A stretch of 23,448 nt of DNA, taken from IMG/VR virus record IMGVR_UViG_3300038660_000221, positions 1-23,448 of that record. The stretch is one strand, 5' to 3'. Position 1 is the stretch's first letter. Each line of letters opens with the position of its first letter. The DNA is from a virus. The notes below the pieces were generated by a model. The model was given only the letters and a program-made list of their open reading frames with translations, was not told the origin of the DNA and searched no databases. Positions 21,204 through 23,448 of this stretch are shown here, piece after piece. The position numbers and the translations under genes are program-made.

Positions 21204-21268
21204 ATTATATGCTGGGGGTAGGCCCCCCGCGTTAGGCCTACCCTAGTTTCTTATATTGCAGGTGTCAA
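21204..21268 (-). promoter_or_regulatory. promoter region before the coiled-coil/helicase unit
   Basis: Two halves that do not fit one another are seen on the minus strand. A perfect -10 TATAAT (21209-21204) has no -35 at normal spacing. A perfect TTGACA (21268-21263) with only TAGGGT 17 nt later starts in the end of the upstream gene. The palindrome at 21216-21243 lies between them, where a -35 for TATAAT would be. Confidence 0.45.
21216..21243. repeat. perfect 9-bp inverted repeat, operator or RNA hairpin
   Basis: GGGTAGGCC (21216-21224) and GGCCTACCC (21235-21243) are exact reverse complements with a 10-nt spacer. No T tract follows on the minus strand, so a simple intrinsic terminator is unlikely. 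Its position beside TATAAT fits a regulator site or an RNA structure ending the upstream message. Confidence 0.65.
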
Positions 21269-22137
21269 CCTACATTTGCCCCGCGTGCACCACGACGACC
21301 GCGACGGCCTGTGGGTGCTGGGGTGTCTTCTGCCGGAGCGTCATCCGCCGGGGCGTCATCTGCTGGTGCAGCGTCTTCCTTCGGCTTTGCAGTGCGGCGC
21401 GCCTTCGGCTTTTCTTCTTCCGGCGCGGCGTCCTGCGTGGTGTCGGGCTCATCGTAGTCGTCCGGGTTGTCCCCAGCCATGGAAATCAGGTCTTCTTCTG
21501 ACGCCCACTCGACGATCTTCAACGAAGGTGCCCAGCGCTTCTTGCCAGCGTTCTTCGCCTTGGGTTCGTAGGACGTTGCCGTCACTTCGATGATCGGCAG
21601 CATGCCTTCCTTGGTCTTGTAGACCCGCCCGAAAGACTTCCGCAGCGCGTGGAACGAGTTCATCGCCACGCCTTGGTTCAGCTTGATGCAGAACTGCTCG
21701 TCTTCGCCGTCAATGGTGCGACCATTGAAGGATGCCTGCACAGACCAACCGTCGCGGAAGTTTGCGGGGTCGTCTTTGCGTGCCTGCATGATCTCTTCGA
21801 TGGTCATGTCGATGACACCTTCCGGGTCCTCGGGCAATTCCATCGGCGGGTTGTCGTAGGACAACGGGTTCTCTGTCAGAGAATCGTTGAACTGCTCCAT
21901 GACCTCACCGTCCCACCAGAACGTCCAAATCCATTCGGCGTTGAACATGTCGATGGCCAGCTTGGTGCCGTGCTCCAACACGTCATCGTCTTGACCGAAG
22001 GTGAAGAGACCGGTTGCGCCGGTGAACTTCACGTACTTCACGCTGCCGGATGCCCCTTCGGAGCCCTGTGCAGCAAACGGATCAGCAACCTCTGTCGAGG
22101 GTGCGGACTGGCGTGCCTTTGCGATTGCATTCGTCAT
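21265..22137 (-). CDS. possible ssDNA-binding / DNA-metabolism protein with acidic then basic tail
   Basis: 290 residues from ATG 22137, placed about 9 nt after AAGGA; an upstream in-frame ATG is less favoured. Residues about 33-215 form a globular region starting KYVKFTGATGLFTFGQDDD and containing WIWTFWWDGEV. I recall similar phage proteins that lie by RecB-like exonucleases and are sometimes labelled ssDNA-binding. The tail after 222 is low complexity: acidic DNPDDYDEPD, then KPKARRTAKPK, then DDAPADDAPAED and a basic RRGRRGARG end. An SSB-like role is suggested by the tail and neighbours, and is uncertain. Confidence 0.5.
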   Translation of the reverse strand: MTNAIAKARQSAPSTEVADPFAAQGSEGASGSVKYVKFTGATGLFTFGQDDDVLEHGTKLAIDMFNAEWIWTFWWDGEVMEQFNDSLTENPLSYDNPPMELPEDPEGVIDMTIEEIMQARKDDPANFRDGWSVQASFNGRTIDGEDEQFCIKLNQGVAMNSFHALRKSFGRVYKTKEGMLPIIEVTATSYEPKAKNAGKKRWAPSLKIVEWASEEDLISMAGDNPDDYDEPDTTQDAAPEEEKPKARRTAKPKEDAAPADDAPADDAPAEDTPAPTGRRGRRGARGANVG

Positions 22138-22236
22138 TTCATTGTTTCCTTGTTTCATTGTGTGTCCGTGCGTAGTGTTAGCTGCCGAAAGAGCACGAAC
22201 TCCCTTTTGGCACATGCGCTCTGATGAGCGATGTTC

Positions 22237-22533
22237 TTATGCGACTGTGCCCATTTCCTTGGCGATGCCGTACCATTTCTCGACCTTGGTCGCCTTGGCG
22301 ACGCGAAGGTCATCATCGGGCTTCACAAGGGCCTGACCCAACTGTCGGTTCAACATGTCGATCACGCCGAGGATGTCATTGAATTCCCCGTTCAGGCGTT
22401 CCACATTGCTGACACCATTGGCGTTTCCGAAGACATGGTAAGAGCCGAATTGCTGGCACTTGATTGCCTCTTGTGCAAGCTCACCACACTCTTCTGCAAG
22501 CTTGCCCCAAAGGTATTGTTCTCGTGTCATCAT
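22237..22533 (-). CDS. MazG-like nucleotide pyrophosphohydrolase
   Basis: 98 residues; ATG overlaps the exonuclease stop (ATGA). The all-alpha NTP-pyrophosphatase signature is visible: EECGE (Glu14, Glu15, Glu18) and, after the loop, EFNDILGVIDML (Glu50, Asp53). This is the E-E-x-x-E and E-x-x-D metal-binding pattern of MazG/HisE-type enzymes. Length suits a single-domain phage version. It would hydrolyse NTPs or dNTPs to monophosphates, perhaps cleansing the pool or altering ppGpp signalling as proposed for marine phages. A 99-nt gap follows (22138-22236) with a small inverted repeat at 22217-22230 and no clear promoter. Confidence 0.75.
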   Translation of the reverse strand: MMTREQYLWGKLAEECGELAQEAIKCQQFGSYHVFGNANGVSNVERLNGEFNDILGVIDMLNRQLGQALVKPDDDLRVAKATKVEKWYGIAKEMGTVA

Positions 22534-23448
22534 TTTGATGCCGTTACCGTGAGCTTTTCAAAGCCCGAGCCTTCACTCATGAAATCTGCTGGATCGAGAC
22601 CGGCTTCAATCATCAGGTCCTTGCTGATGGTCTTGCGGCCCTTCTGTGCGGTGTAGGCGATCTTCCAGTCGCTGCCAGCCGCGCGGCTTTGTCCGTGTGT
22701 GATCAGCGCTTGTCTGATCTGTTCGTTGACGCCTTCCAGCGCGGCCTCAGCTTCTTTCTTGTTGGCTTTGAGCGCGGAGTGGTCCGTCACCAGCCGGTCG
22801 AGCATCTCGACCATCTGTGTGTCCTGTGCGGCGATGTCTGCGGCCTTCAAGGCGTCGCGGGACTTCGGTACGCGTCCGACAGAAACCTTGTTGCACGAAC
22901 CGACGTATTGGCAGTAGTCACACATGCCGTCGAGCTTTCCTTCGGCGTGCAACAGCTTGGGGTCATCAGTTGCAAAGACTTTCTCGTTGCGGGCACGCCC
23001 CAGCTTGTATTCGTCTTCCTCGTAAGGGATGATGAACACGCGAATGTCGTCCAGCCAAGACGCGTTGATGTAAAGCAACACGGCAAAGTTGGGGCGGTAG
23101 TCGGTTGTGTCCCGGACCATGCCCATCTGCATTTGTGTCTGCCCACGGTGGACAGGCTTTTCGTGTTGCAACGTCAGGCGCGGATCGAAAGACTTCATCT
23201 CAAGAACGAATTCGTCAGACCCAATGTCGTCGATGCCGTAGTATGCCAGAACGTCGCGCGGTGCGTTGATTACCAGACCGTCGAGTGTGGCGGAGTGGAT
23301 GCCGTCGATGATCGTGTCTTGTCCGTCACCAGCCATGATCAATTCCATGCCGCGCCGTTTCAAGCCTTCTTCGACCGCCGGAACGATGTAGCTGTTCTCG
23401 ATGATATTCCCGCGCTCCATGGCACCCCACGAATCTTCATAGTAGGGG
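22530..23448 (-). CDS. RecB/Cas4-like PD-(D/E)XK exonuclease, 5' partial
   Basis: The frame runs open to the window edge, so the N-terminus is outside; the ATG at 23420 is probably internal. About 305 residues are seen. Counting from that ATG, the nuclease core has TLDGLV (Asp47), LEMKS (Glu74-x-Lys76) and a Gln helix QTQMQMGM (94-101). This is the typical order of RecB-family/YqaJ-like exonucleases. CDYCQYVGSC supplies three cysteines (167, 170, 176). With one more from the missing N-terminus they could bind an iron-sulfur cluster as in Cas4/AddB. The C-terminal ~90 residues are helical and end in FEKLTVTASK. It is probably a recombination or replication exonuclease working with the nearby helicase. 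Confidence 0.8.
   Translation of the reverse strand, partial: PYYEDSWGAMERGNIIENSYIVPAVEEGLKRRGMELIMAGDGQDTIIDGIHSATLDGLVINAPRDVLAYYGIDDIGSDEFVLEMKSFDPRLTLQHEKPVHRGQTQMQMGMVRDTTDYRPNFAVLLYINASWLDDIRVFIIPYEEDEYKLGRARNEKVFATDDPKLLHAEGKLDGMCDYCQYVGSCNKVSVGRVPKSRDALKAADIAAQDTQMVEMLDRLVTDHSALKANKKEAEAALEGVNEQIRQALITHGQSRAAGSDWKIAYTAQKGRKTISKDLMIEAGLDPADFMSEGSGFEKLTVTASK

Noticed and set aside
22217-22230. Inverted repeat CGCTC-tgat-GAGCG after the MazG-like gene as a terminator
   Set aside because: Five-base stem with no T tract on either strand; could easily be chance.
1-23448. Gene transfer agent cluster or integrated prophage
   Set aside because: GTA clusters lack the RNR, ThyX, helicase and exonuclease set, and no integrase, repressor or host flanks are visible here.
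1-23448. tRNA or other structured RNA genes
   Set aside because: All gaps are under about 175 nt and none shows a cloverleaf or a CCA-ending acceptor pattern.

Overview
This window looks like part of the genome of a tailed, probably lytic siphovirus infecting an alphaproteobacterium. A marine Rhodobacteraceae (roseobacter-type) host is the best guess. The reasons are a tail-hub protein resembling gp15 of the Rhodobacter gene transfer agent, a nucleotide-metabolism set typical of roseophages (class II cobalamin-dependent ribonucleotide reductase, ThyX, dUTPase, MazG-like, glutaredoxin), fairly high GC, and dense coding with many 1-20 nt overlaps. No integrase, repressor/Cro pair, attachment site, transposase, tRNA or CRISPR array was seen. 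The host and lifestyle calls are inference.

Layout: two convergent gene blocks meet at about 12.6 kb. The rightward (+) block, 1-12601, is the late tail-tip and lysis region. It begins with the 3' part of a GTA gp15-like hub (1-1629), followed by a good sigma70-like promoter (1641-1669). Then come a repeat-containing tail-fibre protein, a small beta-sandwich protein, and a large multidomain fibre/lectin protein ending in 18-residue repeats. Four tandem paralogous genes follow (5514-9882), sharing an N-terminal lectin-like domain and a C-terminal domain marked by the motif TDGEDTR. The second paralog carries the same kind of 18-residue repeat tail as the large fibre protein. After a weak intrinsic terminator comes the lysis cassette: amidase-SH3 endolysin, two small unknowns, a two-TM holin candidate, an overlapping i-spanin/o-spanin pair and a 48-residue membrane protein.

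The leftward (-) block, 23448-12587, is read right to left. It begins with a RecB/Cas4-like exonuclease cut by the window edge. It continues with a MazG-like pyrophosphohydrolase, a possible ssDNA-binding protein, a coiled-coil protein, a RecD/Dda-type helicase, a 70-residue unknown, dNMP kinase, an MmcB-like PD-(D/E)XK protein, two tandem small zinc-finger-like paralogs, ThyX, two unknowns and a helix-turn-helix protein. It ends with class II RNR, glutaredoxin, a 37-residue membrane peptide and dUTPase. Promoter-like sequences with inverted repeats lie before the RNR, dNMP kinase and coiled-coil genes, so the block is probably several transcription units.

Functionally the left-reading block makes and protects dNTPs (RNR with glutaredoxin as a plausible reductant, ThyX and dUTPase for dTTP, dNMP kinase, MazG) and supplies recombination/replication proteins. 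The right-reading block builds the adsorption apparatus and lyses the cell. The most unusual parts are the four-copy paralog array with mobile-looking 18-residue repeat tails, and a pair of matching inverted hairpins bracketing the 37-residue gene and dUTPase. No stretch longer than about 175 nt lacks a gene.
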